From: Betaproteobacteria bacterium RIFCSPLOWO2_02_64_14
Lineage (GTDB): Bacteria > Pseudomonadota > Gammaproteobacteria > Burkholderiales > SG8-41
Assembly (NCBI GenBank): GCA_001770325.1
Contig: MEQT01000241.1
Span: 1 to 32,526, forward strand
Reading direction: 5' to 3'
DNA: 32,526 nt
Shown here: one piece after another, positions 9,311-18,658 of the stretch
Layout: each line of letters starts with the position of its first letter
Position numbering within the stretch: the first letter of the stretch is position 1
Made by a program: the position numbers and the translations under genes
The notes under the pieces: generated by a model
What the model was told of the DNA's origin: nothing
What the model saw: the letters and a program-made list of their open reading frames with translations, nothing else
Databases searched by the model: none

Positions 9311-10768
9311 ATGTCCAGCTTGTTGGTTACAGCCCCGATCCTGGGGCTGATCGCAATGGTAATGAGCCTGACCCACCTCATTCCGATTTCCGTCTCTCTG
9401 ATCTATGACGATGGTTCGTTGTCGGCTTTCACGTTCTCGATGTTCCTCAACCTCGCCTGCGGTTACGTCATATGGATTCTGTCGCGCCCTTACGCGCGCG
9501 AGATCATGGCTCGAGACTCGATCCTGCTGGTAGTGCTCGCATGGTCGGGTGGAGCACTGTTTGCAACGGTGCCGCTGCTGCTGGTGCTGCCGGGATTGTC
9601 GTTCACCGACGCCTACTTTGAAACCATGTCGGGGCTGACCACGACCGGTTCGACGGTTCTGACGAATCTCGACTACCTCCCGCATTCGATCAACATATGG
9701 CGGGGACTGCTACAGTGGCTTGGCGGGATGGGAATCATCGTGCTGGCGGTGGCCATCCTGCCGCTGCTCGGCGTGGGGGGCAGACAGATCTACAAGGCCG
9801 AGACCCCGGGTCCGATGAAGGACACCAAGCTCACGCCCCGCATCGCCGAGACGGCCAAAGGACTATGGCTGGTTTACTTCGGTCTTTCGCTCGCCTGTCT
9901 TGCAGCCTACAGGCTAGCAGGCATGAGCTGGATAGATGCGCTCATGCACACGTTCACGACGATGAGCACGGGCGGATTTTCCACTCACGACGCCAGTTTC
10001 GGACACTTCGATTCTGCTCTGCTGGAGTTCATCTGCTTCGTGTTCATGCTGATTGCGGCTATCAACTTCGGTACCCACTTTGTCGCATCACGTGCGCGCT
10101 CGCTGGGACCCTATCGGCGAGACCCGGAGGTCGCCTGGTTCCTGGCGGTTGTATTGGGTAGCTGCGTAGGAATCGGCGGCTATTTGTGGATCATGGGTGT
10201 CTACCCTGATTTCCCCACCGCGTTGCGCCATGCGAGCTTCAACGCGGTGTCGGTTGCCACGTCCACCGGCTACGCGACGCAGGATTTCAACTTGTGGCCC
10301 GTATTTGCCCCCCTCTGGATGATGTTCCTGGTGAGCTTCGCGTCATGCTCGGGGTCAACAGGCGGCGGGATCAAGATGATCCGCGCCGTAATCCTCTACA
10401 AGCAGGTCTACCGCGAGTTCACGAGGCTGCTTCATCCGACCGCGGCCGTCTCGATGAAAATCAGCGGGCACCCCGTGGAGAACAGGGTGGTGTTCGCGGT
10501 ACTTGCCTTCCTTTTCATTTATATCGTATGCATCGTGTCTCTCACCCTGGTCCTGACCGCCAGCGGGCTGGATGCCGTCTCCGCCTTCTCTGCTGTCATT
10601 GCGTGCCTGAACAATCTGGGGCCGGGCTTGAATCAGGTGGGCCCTGCGACGACCTTTGAAGTGCTGAACGATTTCCAGATCTGGGTGCTGTCCGCGGCGA
10701 TGTTGGTAGGCCGGCTCGAACTGTTCACCGTCTTGATCATCTTCACGCCGGTGTTCTGGCGGAAGTAG
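9311..10768 (+). CDS. trkH: Trk potassium transporter membrane subunit
   Basis: TTTGSTVL, GGMGIIVLAVAILPLLGVGG, TMSTGGFSTHDAS, GSTGGGIKMIR; directly after trkA. Confidence 0.95.
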   Translation: MSSLLVTAPILGLIAMVMSLTHLIPISVSLIYDDGSLSAFTFSMFLNLACGYVIWILSRPYAREIMARDSILLVVLAWSGGALFATVPLLLVLPGLSFTDAYFETMSGLTTTGSTVLTNLDYLPHSINIWRGLLQWLGGMGIIVLAVAILPLLGVGGRQIYKAETPGPMKDTKLTPRIAETAKGLWLVYFGLSLACLAAYRLAGMSWIDALMHTFTTMSTGGFSTHDASFGHFDSALLEFICFVFMLIAAINFGTHFVASRARSLGPYRRDPEVAWFLAVVLGSCVGIGGYLWIMGVYPDFPTALRHASFNAVSVATSTGYATQDFNLWPVFAPLWMMFLVSFASCSGSTGGGIKMIRAVILYKQVYREFTRLLHPTAAVSMKISGHPVENRVVFAVLAFLFIYIVCIVSLTLVLTASGLDAVSAFSAVIACLNNLGPGLNQVGPATTFEVLNDFQIWVLSAAMLVGRLELFTVLIIFTPVFWRK

Positions 10769-11262
10769 CAGGGCGCAAGGACACGCTTGCGCGACGTGGC
10801 GTGATCGACGACCGGCGTCGGGTAGTTCTTGCCGGTCAACACCTCGTCCTTCTCGAAGATCACCTGGTCCTTGCGCGTATGGACGCGGATGCCCTGCTGC
10901 ATGAGCGAGCGCTCAACCGCCCGGTCGCGAGCGACGGCCTGAGGCTTGTAGTCGTGGTTGGCGTAGACTGCGCCCACGCCCACGCGTTCGGCGAGCGCCG
11001 GCACCTGCACCCGCGCCGATCCGTGAAGCACGATCAGGCCCTCGCCCAGCGCCCGCAATGCGGCGGCCGGTTCCCCTACGCTGGCCCAGATGAATTCGAC
11101 GCGCCGGATGCGGCGGCCTGGGAGCTTATCCAGAATATCAGTGTCGAACACGCATGCGCAGAACACCCGGCGGTGGACGGTGAGAGCGGCATGGGGCGCG
11201 GCATGGTCGTAGCAGCGAAGGTCGCGGCAATACCAGACGAGCGCGGCGGATCGAGCGGTCAA
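10769..11262 (-). pseudogene. phr: Internally deleted deoxyribodipyrimidine photolyase remnant
   Basis: ALVWYCRDLRCYDHAAPHAAL...VFEKDEVLTG (antenna-binding N-domain) followed directly by KNYPTPVVDHATSRKRVLA, which resembles the extreme C-terminus of photolyases. FAD/catalytic domain missing; the frame then runs antisense into trkH. Confidence 0.82.
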
Positions 11263-11336
11263 GGGCTATGTGGGCGGGTGATTTCGGGCACGATTGTGAA
11301 GGGCGCACCCCGTGTTTACAATAGGCGAGACGCCGC

Positions 11337-11897
11337 ATGCAACAAGTAAACCTCACCTACCATTTCCTGATCGCCATGCCCAGCATGGTGGATCCCAATT
11401 TTGCCCGGACCCTCACCTTCATCTGCGAGCACAACGATCAGGGTGCATTGGGCATCGTGGTCAACCGCCCGATCGAGATGAACCTGCACGCGCTGCTCGA
11501 GCAGATTTCCATTCCGCCCGCTACCGACGCGTTCAAGACCGTGCCGGTCCACTTCGGCGGCCCGGTGCAGGTGGACCGCGGTTTCGTCCTGCATACGCCG
11601 CTGGGCCAATGGCAGTCCACGCTGGCGGTGGGATCCGAGATCGGACTTACGACATCGAAGGACGTCCTGCAGGCAGTCGCGCGCGGCGCAGGCCCGGAAC
11701 AGATTCTGGTGACCCTGGGCTATGCCGGCTGGGCGCCGGGCCAGCTCGAACATGAACTCGCGCAGAACGCGTGGCTGACGGTGCAGGCCAAGGCCGAGGT
11801 GATCTTCGACCGCGCGCCCGAGGCGCGGCTACCGGCGGCGATGGAACTGCTCGGCATCAATTTTGCGCACCTCTCCGAACAAGCCGGGCACTCATAA
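11337..11897 (+). CDS. yqgE: YqgE/AlgH family protein (UPF0301)
   Basis: [41 protein letters not shown]. Confidence 0.93.
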   Translation: MQQVNLTYHFLIAMPSMVDPNFARTLTFICEHNDQGALGIVVNRPIEMNLHALLEQISIPPATDAFKTVPVHFGGPVQVDRGFVLHTPLGQWQSTLAVGSEIGLTTSKDVLQAVARGAGPEQILVTLGYAGWAPGQLEHELAQNAWLTVQAKAEVIFDRAPEARLPAAMELLGINFAHLSEQAGHS

Positions 11898-11899
11898 GT

Positions 11900-11934
11900 G
11901 CAATGATGAATGCGGAATGCCGAATGCTGAATGA
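11900..11934 (+). repeat. Heptad array A1 (GCAATGA TGAATGC GGAATGC CGAATGC TGAATGA)
   Basis: Five consecutive 7-bp units between yqgE and ruvX. Confidence 0.85.
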
Positions 11935-11949
11935 GGCATACGCGCCGCG

Positions 11950-12435
11950 TTGAAGTTCACCCGTCATCCGTCACCCGTCACCCGTCACCCCCGGACCGGG
12001 ACGGTTTTGGCTTTCGATTTTGGCGAAAAGCGTACCGGCGTTGCAGTCGGTGACCTCGGGATGGGCACCGCGCACCCCCTGACGACGATAGCCGCCGAGG
12101 ATAACAACTCCCGCTTCGTGGCGATCTCCGCCCTGATCGATGAATGGCAGCCCGCAGAACTGGTGGTCGGCGTGCCGGCCTACGATGACGGCCGGGAGCA
12201 CCCGGTCGGCCGCCTTGCGCGGCGCTTCGCACAGCGCCTCGAAGGACGCTTCGGCATCGCGACCCATCTGGTCGATGAGCGCCTCACCTCCCACGCAGCC
12301 GAGGGCCGGCTGCGCGAGGCGGGCGCGGCACGGCGCAAGATCAGGCAGTCGCTCGATGCCGTTGCGGCACAGGTCATCCTGCAGACCTATTTTTCAACGC
12401 GACGGGAACCCGGCGCGGCCCAATCCGGAGCTTAA
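11950..12435 (+). CDS. ruvX: Holliday junction resolvase-like RuvX/YqgF (start uncertain; TTG at 11950 or TTG at 12007)
   Basis: VLAFDFGEKRTGVAVGDLGMGTAHPL, ELVVGVPAYDDGREHP, LVDERLTS. ORF start at 11950 places a heptad array inside the first codons. Confidence 0.88.
   Translation: MKFTRHPSPVTRHPRTGTVLAFDFGEKRTGVAVGDLGMGTAHPLTTIAAEDNNSRFVAISALIDEWQPAELVVGVPAYDDGREHPVGRLARRFAQRLEGRFGIATHLVDERLTSHAAEGRLREAGAARRKIRQSLDAVAAQVILQTYFSTRREPGAAQSGA
11958..11990 (-). repeat. Heptad array A2 (CACCCGT CATCCGT CACCCGT CACCCGT CACCC)
   Basis: Four full 7-bp units plus a partial one; opposite strand sense to A1. Confidence 0.88.
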
Positions 12436-12475
12436 GCGGCGCAGCAAGTTGTGCTACCCTACGCGCCGGGCTGAT

Positions 12476-12567
12476 AGAACCTATCTCAATATTAACTGCG
12501 CCCCGCTCCTAGCATTCATCGCGTTCTGGCCACAACGCATCACGCGTCCATTATTGAGATAGGTTCT
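12476..12567. repeat. 92-bp element with 16-bp perfect terminal inverted repeats (MITE-like or regulatory)
   Basis: AGAACCTATCTCAATA (12476-12491) / TATTGAGATAGGTTCT (12552-12567), ending 5 bp before the pyrR ATG. Confidence 0.7.
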
Positions 12568-12572
12568 GCTCA

Positions 12573-13076
12573 ATGCCGGGCACACCGCTCCCCGACGCCG
12601 AAGAACTGCTTGCGGCGCTCACCGACCAGATGCGCTCCCACGTCGGGCCGGACTGCGGTCTTATTGGAATTCACACCGGTGGTGTCTGGCTCGCGGAGCG
12701 CCTGCACCACGCGCTCGGAATCAAGGTGCCGCTCGGCACGCTCGACGTTTCCTTCTACCGCGACGATTATCGCAAGATCGGTCTGCACCGCGACGTCAAA
12801 CCCTCGCAGCTGCCATTCGACGTCGAAGGTCGCCACCTGGTGCTGGTGGACGACGTGCTCTACACGGGGCGCACGATCCGCGCTGCGCTGAACGAGCTGT
12901 TCGATTACGGTCGTCCCGCCAGCATCCGGCTCGCGGCCCTGGTGGACCGCGGCGGGCGCGAGCTGCCGATCGCGCCGCAGTTCGTGGGGGCTGCGATCAC
13001 CCTCGCGCCGGGCCAGAGCGTGGAACTGCAACGTGCCGGGAGCGGACGGCTCGCTCTCGTGCTCCACGAGGCTTGA
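12573..13076 (+). CDS. pyrR: PyrR bifunctional protein / uracil phosphoribosyltransferase
   Basis: [15 protein letters not shown] and PRPP loop [18 protein letters not shown]; overlaps pyrB by 4 bp. Confidence 0.92.
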   Translation: MPGTPLPDAEELLAALTDQMRSHVGPDCGLIGIHTGGVWLAERLHHALGIKVPLGTLDVSFYRDDYRKIGLHRDVKPSQLPFDVEGRHLVLVDDVLYTGRTIRAALNELFDYGRPASIRLAALVDRGGRELPIAPQFVGAAITLAPGQSVELQRAGSGRLALVLHEA

Positions 13077-14044
13077 GCGGCGCCATGTGGCTCGATCCCT
13101 CCAACCCGCAACTCAACAAAAACGGCGAACTTCATCACCTGCTGTCGATCGAAGGCCTGCCGGCAAACGTGCTGTGGCAGATTCTCGACACCGCCCGTTC
13201 CTTCGTCGGCGTGACGCAGCGCGAAGTGAAGAAAGTGCCGCTGCTGCGCGGGAAAGCGGTGTTCAACCTGTTCTTCGAGCCGAGCACGCGCACGCGCACC
13301 ACCTTCGAGATCGCCGCGAAGCGCCTGTCCGCCGACGTGATCAACCTTGCGATCAACGTCTCCTCCCAGACCAAGGGTGAATCGGTGCTTGACACCGTGG
13401 CGAATCTTTCGGCAATGCAGGCGGACATGTTCATTGTCCGGCACGCGGCAAGCGGCGCCCCCTACCTGATCGCGCGTCATGTCGCGCCCGAAATCCACGT
13501 GATCAACGCCGGCGACGGCCGGCATGCCCATCCCACCCAGGGCCTGCTCGACATGTTCACGATACGCCATTACAAGGAGAACCTCTCCAACCTTCGCGTG
13601 GCAATCGTCGGCGATATCCTGCATTCAAGGGTCGCCCGCTCCCAGATTCACGCGCTCACCACGCTGGGATGCCCGGAGATCCGCGTGATCGGACCACGAA
13701 CCCTGATGCCGAGCCAGGTCGAAAGTCTGGGCGTTCACGTCTACGAGGACATGCGCCAGGGTCTCAAGGGCGTCGATGTCGTGATGATGCTGCGGCTGCA
13801 GAGCGAACGGATGCAGGGCGCGCTGCTGCCCTCGGCGCAGGAATTCTTCAAGTATTACGGTCTCACGGAAGACAAGCTCGCGCTCGCCAGGCCGGATGCG
13901 ATCGTGCTGCATCCGGGCCCGATGAACCGCGGCGTCGAAATCGATTCCAGCGTGGCCGACGGCGCGCATTCGGTGATCCTGCCGCAGGTGACGTTCGGGA
14001 TCGCCATCCGGATGGCGGTGATGAGCATACTCGCGGGAAATTAG
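13073..14044 (+). CDS. pyrB: Aspartate carbamoyltransferase catalytic subunit (start TTG 13073 or ATG 13085)
   Basis: [45 protein letters not shown]. Confidence 0.95.
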   Translation: MSGAMWLDPSNPQLNKNGELHHLLSIEGLPANVLWQILDTARSFVGVTQREVKKVPLLRGKAVFNLFFEPSTRTRTTFEIAAKRLSADVINLAINVSSQTKGESVLDTVANLSAMQADMFIVRHAASGAPYLIARHVAPEIHVINAGDGRHAHPTQGLLDMFTIRHYKENLSNLRVAIVGDILHSRVARSQIHALTTLGCPEIRVIGPRTLMPSQVESLGVHVYEDMRQGLKGVDVVMMLRLQSERMQGALLPSAQEFFKYYGLTEDKLALARPDAIVLHPGPMNRGVEIDSSVADGAHSVILPQVTFGIAIRMAVMSILAGN

Positions 14045-14045
14045 C

Positions 14046-14073
14046 GATGGGTAATGAGTGATGAGTAATGGGT
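14046..14073 (+). repeat. Heptad array B1 (GATGGGT AATGAGT GATGAGT AATGGGT)
   Basis: Four 7-bp units immediately after the pyrB stop. Confidence 0.88.
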
Positions 14074-14108
14074 GAAAACCGGATCGCAGCAAACATGCCG
14101 CTGGCACG

Positions 14109-14140
14109 TTCCCATTACCGCTTACCCATTTCCCATTACC
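14109..14140 (-). repeat. Heptad array B2 (TTCCCAT TACCGCT TACCCAT TTCCCAT TACC)
   Basis: Inverted relative to B1 across a 35-nt spacer; ends just before pyrC'. Confidence 0.88.
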
Positions 14141-14147
14141 AGACGTC

Positions 14148-15425
14148 ATGAAGATACACATCAAAGGCGGCCGGCTCATCGACCCCGCCAACGGCATCGA
14201 CGCCAACCGGGATGTATACATCGCCGCGGGCCGCGTCGTTGCCATCGGGGAGGCGCCGAAGGGCTATTCGGCGAACCGCACGATCGATGCGTCGGGGCTC
14301 GCCGTGTGCCCGGGGCTGGTCGACCTTGCTGCACGGTTGCGGGAGCCGGGGTTCGAGTACATGGCCACGCTCGAATCCGAGATGCAGGCGGCGGTCGCCG
14401 GCGGCGTCACCAGCCTCGCCTGCCCGCCCGACACCGATCCCCCGCTCGATGAGCCGGGACTGGTGGAGATGCTCAAGTTTCGCGCCCGCAGCCTGAACCA
14501 GGCGCATGTGTATCCGGTCGGCGCGCTCACCGCAGGACTCAAGGGCGCGCGTCTGACCGAGATGGCGGAACTGCGCGATGCGGGTTGTGTCGCTTTCTCC
14601 CAGGGCGACGCACCGATGACGGACAACCAGGTCGCGTTTCTTGCGATGCAATATGCCGCGACCTTCGGATTCGCCGTCTGGCTGCGGCCGCAGGATGCCA
14701 TGCTGGCGCGCAACGGGGTCGCGCACGACGGGCAGGTCGCTACGCGGTTGGGTCTTCCGGCGATACCCGTATGCGCCGAAACCGTTGCGCTGTCATCCAT
14801 TCTGATCCTGGCGCGCGAAACCGGCGCACGCGTGCACCTTGCGCGGCTCTCCAGTGCGGAAGCAGTCAAGATGGTGCGACAGGCGAAAGATCTGGGCCTC
14901 GCCGTCACCAGCGACGTCGCCGCCCATCACGTTCATCTTTCCGAGATGGACATCGGTTATTTCGATCCCAACTGCCACGTGACGCCCCCGTTCCGCAGCC
15001 TGCGCGACCGGGATGCCCTGCGGCAGGGGCTCGCCGACGGCACCATCGACGCGCTGTGCTCGGATCACACGCCGGTGGACGACGACGCCAAGCAACTGCC
15101 GTTCAGCGAGGCAGAGAGCGGGGTGACGGGGCTGGAATTGCTGTTGCCGCTCACGCTCAAGTGGGCCGAGGAAACCGGCTTGCCCCTCGCCCACGGTCTT
15201 GCCCGCATCACGTCCGATGCCGCGCGCGTGCTCGGCATCGACGCGGGGCACCTTGCGGTGGGGGCCATCGCCGATGTGTGCATCTTCGACCCCGCGTATT
15301 ACTGGCGGGTCGATCGTGCGGCGCTCCGGAGCCAGGGCAAGAATACGCCCTTCCTGGGGCTCGAAGTCAAGGGCAAGGTGCGCTGGACGCTGGTCGAAGG
15401 CCAGGTCGTCTACGAGTCAAGATAA
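14148..15425 (+). CDS. pyrC': Dihydroorotase-like PyrC' (probably catalytically inactive)
   Basis: Type I dihydroorotase architecture (PGLVDLAARLREPG, CHVTPPFRSLRDRDALRQGLADGTIDALCSDHTP) but DLAARL replaces the DxHxH metal motif; pyrB-pyrC' neighbourhood. Confidence 0.88.
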   Translation: MKIHIKGGRLIDPANGIDANRDVYIAAGRVVAIGEAPKGYSANRTIDASGLAVCPGLVDLAARLREPGFEYMATLESEMQAAVAGGVTSLACPPDTDPPLDEPGLVEMLKFRARSLNQAHVYPVGALTAGLKGARLTEMAELRDAGCVAFSQGDAPMTDNQVAFLAMQYAATFGFAVWLRPQDAMLARNGVAHDGQVATRLGLPAIPVCAETVALSSILILARETGARVHLARLSSAEAVKMVRQAKDLGLAVTSDVAAHHVHLSEMDIGYFDPNCHVTPPFRSLRDRDALRQGLADGTIDALCSDHTPVDDDAKQLPFSEAESGVTGLELLLPLTLKWAEETGLPLAHGLARITSDAARVLGIDAGHLAVGAIADVCIFDPAYYWRVDRAALRSQGKNTPFLGLEVKGKVRWTLVEGQVVYESR

Positions 15426-15462
15426 GGAGGCAGGAACTCTGCCTCACCTGATGGGCTCTTAC

Positions 15463-15508
15463 TGAATCCTTGAACCTCAATCCGCAATCCTGAATCCTCG
15501 ATCCTGCC
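15463..15508 (-). repeat. Heptad array C (TGAATCC TTGAACC TCAATCC GCAATCC TGAATCC TCGATCC TGCC)
   Basis: Six 7-bp units plus a partial between pyrC' and prlC. Confidence 0.88.
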
Positions 15509-15514
15509 TTTTGC

Positions 15515-17563
15515 ATGAATCCTTTGCTCGATTTTTCCGGTCTGCCGCGGTTCGCGGATTTCAAGCTGGAGTACGTCACGCCCGCGGTCGATCAACTGCT
15601 GGCGGATAACCGTTCGCTGTTGCAGCGCCTCGTGGCAGGCACCGAGCCTGCAACCTGGCAGAATCTGGTCGCGCCGCTCGAAGACGCCAACGAACGGCTG
15701 GGGCGCGCCTGGGGACAGGTGGGGCATCTCAACGCCGTGATGAACAGCCCGGCGCTGCGCGAAGTCTACAACGCCAATCTGCCGAAGATCACCCAGTACT
15801 ACACCGAACTCGGCCAGAACCAGCAACTGTTCGAGAAGTACAAGGTGCTCGCGGTATCCGCGGAGTTTCCCGGCCTTGACCGTGCGCAGCGCAAGATCAT
15901 TGAAAACGAACTGCGCGACTTCCGGCTGGGCGGCGCCGAGCTGCCGCCGGAGAGCAAGGCGCGGTTTCTCGCGATCCGCGAGCGGCTCTCGCAGCTTTCC
16001 TCGCGCTTCAGCGACAACCTGCTCGATGCTACCAACGCCTTCGCCCACTACGTCACCACCGAAGACGGGCTCGCCGGAATTCCCGACGACGTGAAGCAGG
16101 GCGCGCGCGAGGCCGCGCAGGCGGAGGGCAAGGCGGGCTGGAAGCTTACGCTGCACGCGCCGTCGTATCTGCCGGTCATGCAATATGCGGACGACCGTGC
16201 GTTGCGGGAACTCATGTACCGGGCGTACGTGACGCGCGCGTCCGAATTCGGTGCGCCCGAACAGGACAACACGGCACTCATCGTGGAGATCGTCAGGTTG
16301 CGCCGCGAGCTGGCGCGCCTGCTCGGTTTCGCGGATTACGCGGAGTATTCGCTCGAGCCCAAGATGGCCGAGTCCCCCGGGCAGGTATGCGATTTTCTGA
16401 ACGAACTCGCCGGCAGGGCGAAGCCATATGCGCAACGTGATCTCGACGAGCTGGCAGCCCATGCCGGGAGCGAGCTCGGGCTGCCGCGGCTCGAAGCATG
16501 GGATCTCGCCTATGCGTCGGAGAAGCTGCGCATTGCGCGCTACGCGTTCTCGGATCAGGAGGTCAAGCAGTATTTTCCGCAGACCACGGTGCTGCCGGGG
16601 ATGTTCCGCCTCGTCGAGACGCTCTATGGTTTGAAGATTGCGCCGGCAGAGGCGCCCACGTGGCATCCCGACGTGCGCTTCTACGCTATCCACGACCGTG
16701 ATGGCGCGCTGGTCGGCGAGTTCTATGCGGATCTCTATGCCCGCCCGTCGAAGCGCGGCGGCGCGTGGATGGACGATGCGATCACGCGGCGCCGCCGCGA
16801 CGCAGAGGTGCAGACGCCCGTTGCCTATCTCGTCTGCAATTTCTCCGCTCCCCTCGGCGGCAAATCCGCACAGTTCACCCACGACGAAGTGACCACGCTG
16901 TTCCATGAATTCGGCCATGGACTGCACCACCTGCTCACGCGCGTGGATTACCTCGGAGTATCGGGAATCAACGGCGTCGAGTGGGACGCGGTGGAGCTGC
17001 CCAGCCAGTTCATGGAGAACTTCTGCTGGGAGTGGGACGTGCTGGAGCCGATGACACGTCACGCCCAGACCGGCGCGCCGCTGCCCCGCGCCTTGTTCGA
17101 CAGGATGTACGCGGCCCGGAATTTTCAGAGCGGCATGCAGATGATGCGCCAGATCGAGTTCGCGCTATTCGACCTGCATCTGCACCACGATTTCGACCCC
17201 GAAAGCGGCAGGACACCGCTGCAACTGCTTGACGAGGTGCGCTCGCGCGTCGCGGTCGTGTTTCCGCCGGCCTACAACCGTTTCCCGAATAACTTCTCGC
17301 ATGTGTTCGCAGGCGGTTACGCGGCCGGATACTACAGCTACAAGTGGGCGGAGGTGCTCTCCGCGGACGCCTACAGCCTGTTCGAGGAAAACGGCGTGCT
17401 CGATCGTGCGACCGGTCAGCGTTTTCACGACGAGGTTCTGGGTGTGGGCGGAAGCCGCCCGGCGCTCGAGTCATTCGTCGCGTTCCGCGGTCGCGAACCC
17501 CGGATCGATGCCCTGCTAAGGCATAGCGGCATGAGCGGCGGAACAGGTGCCACGGCGCCCTAG
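15515..17563 (+). CDS. prlC: Oligopeptidase A (M3 metallopeptidase)
   Basis: FHEFGHGLHHLLTRVDY zinc motif (HEFGH), 682 aa, QFMENFCWEW. Confidence 0.94.
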   Translation: MNPLLDFSGLPRFADFKLEYVTPAVDQLLADNRSLLQRLVAGTEPATWQNLVAPLEDANERLGRAWGQVGHLNAVMNSPALREVYNANLPKITQYYTELGQNQQLFEKYKVLAVSAEFPGLDRAQRKIIENELRDFRLGGAELPPESKARFLAIRERLSQLSSRFSDNLLDATNAFAHYVTTEDGLAGIPDDVKQGAREAAQAEGKAGWKLTLHAPSYLPVMQYADDRALRELMYRAYVTRASEFGAPEQDNTALIVEIVRLRRELARLLGFADYAEYSLEPKMAESPGQVCDFLNELAGRAKPYAQRDLDELAAHAGSELGLPRLEAWDLAYASEKLRIARYAFSDQEVKQYFPQTTVLPGMFRLVETLYGLKIAPAEAPTWHPDVRFYAIHDRDGALVGEFYADLYARPSKRGGAWMDDAITRRRRDAEVQTPVAYLVCNFSAPLGGKSAQFTHDEVTTLFHEFGHGLHHLLTRVDYLGVSGINGVEWDAVELPSQFMENFCWEWDVLEPMTRHAQTGAPLPRALFDRMYAARNFQSGMQMMRQIEFALFDLHLHHDFDPESGRTPLQLLDEVRSRVAVVFPPAYNRFPNNFSHVFAGGYAAGYYSYKWAEVLSADAYSLFEENGVLDRATGQRFHDEVLGVGGSRPALESFVAFRGREPRIDALLRHSGMSGGTGATAP

Positions 17564-17733
17564 CGCCGGGGTGTGACCCGCAAATGACGCTGAGCTGCCG
17601 ACACGATCCCGGTAATCTCGCGACGCCCTGTCAGAGGCAGCGGCATGGCTGATGCGGCAGCCTGACGCAGCGCGCTTTGCATGTCCGTGACCAAAATGCT
17701 AGAGTGAAATCCGGTCGCTGCTGGAGTGACGCC

Positions 17734-18504
17734 ATGAAAAAAGCTCTGGTTCTGCAGCTCGCGTTATGGATACTGGCCGCCCCGCTGGGTGCGGCGCAGC
17801 TCTACCGCTGGGTCGATGAGAAGGGCAACGTGGAATGGCGCGACACTCCACCCCCGCCGACCGCGAAAAAGGTCGAGCAGCGCAAGGTCGGCGCCACGCC
17901 TCCACCCGGCGGCGAGCTGCCGTACAGCCTGCAACTCGCGGTCAAGAACTTTCCAGTGACGCTGTGGACCACCAGCTGCGGCGATGCGTGTGACAAGGCT
18001 CGCGCGCACCTCAGTCGGCGCGGCGTGCCCCACACCGAGAAGAACCCGCAGTCCGACTTCGAGACCTTCAAGAAGGTCACCGGTGGAAGCGAAGTTCCGG
18101 TGCTGTTCGTCGGCAACAACCGCGTCAAGGGCTATCTCGAACCGGATTGGGATGCGGCGCTCGATTTCGCGGGCTACCCCAAGACCGCGCTCGTCCAGGT
18201 GAAGCCCAAGCCGGCCCCCGACTCTCCCCAGAAACCGGCACCGGCGGAGGCGGGCCCGGTGCGGCTCTACACCAATACGCAATGCGGGCCGAATTGCGAC
18301 GAGGCGAGGAAACTCCTCGCCGGCCGCGGCATAGGATTCCAGGAGATTGCCGTGGAAACTCCACCGCAGATCGAGGACCTGCGCAAGCTCTCGGGGGACA
18401 CCTTCGTGCCGGTGCTGGTGTCGGGCCGCTTCGTGGTGCGCGGCTTCAGCCCCTCCGAATACAACCGGGCGCTGGACGAGTCGGGACATCGCCGCGAGCA
18501 ATAA
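17734..18504 (+). CDS. Exported DUF4124 protein with two tandem glutaredoxin-like domains
   Basis: Signal peptide MKKALVLQLALWILAAPLGAAQ, LYRWVDEKGNVEWRDTPPP (DUF4124), then VTLWTTSCGDACDKARAHLSRRGVP... and VRLYTNTQCGPNCDEARKLLAGRGI.... Confidence 0.85.
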   Translation: MKKALVLQLALWILAAPLGAAQLYRWVDEKGNVEWRDTPPPPTAKKVEQRKVGATPPPGGELPYSLQLAVKNFPVTLWTTSCGDACDKARAHLSRRGVPHTEKNPQSDFETFKKVTGGSEVPVLFVGNNRVKGYLEPDWDAALDFAGYPKTALVQVKPKPAPDSPQKPAPAEAGPVRLYTNTQCGPNCDEARKLLAGRGIGFQEIAVETPPQIEDLRKLSGDTFVPVLVSGRFVVRGFSPSEYNRALDESGHRREQ

Positions 18505-18658
18505 CAGCGCCGCATGCGGCGCGGCGGGCTGATGCCGGACCCCGCGGACTTCCCTATCGTTGCGTCGCGCGAGGTGGTCGGGGTGGCCCCGCCACACGCG
18601 GTCGCCTCATGACGCGATTGCCGAGCGGTGGCGATCCGCGGCCTGGGACGGGAATGTC

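Noticed and set aside
15427-15445. GAGGCAG-GAACT-CTGCCTC hairpin after pyrC' as a terminator
   Set aside because: Short 7-bp stem and no U-tract; could be chance or part of the array C locus.
15410-17062. 550-aa minus-strand ORF opposite prlC
   Set aside because: Antisense to a convincing M3 peptidase; its end (RIEDSGLRIEVQ) is merely translated heptad array C.
18507-18522. 16-bp palindrome GCGCCGCATGCGGCGC after the glutaredoxin gene as a terminator
   Set aside because: No U-tract; GC-rich palindromes are common in this base composition, so support is weak.
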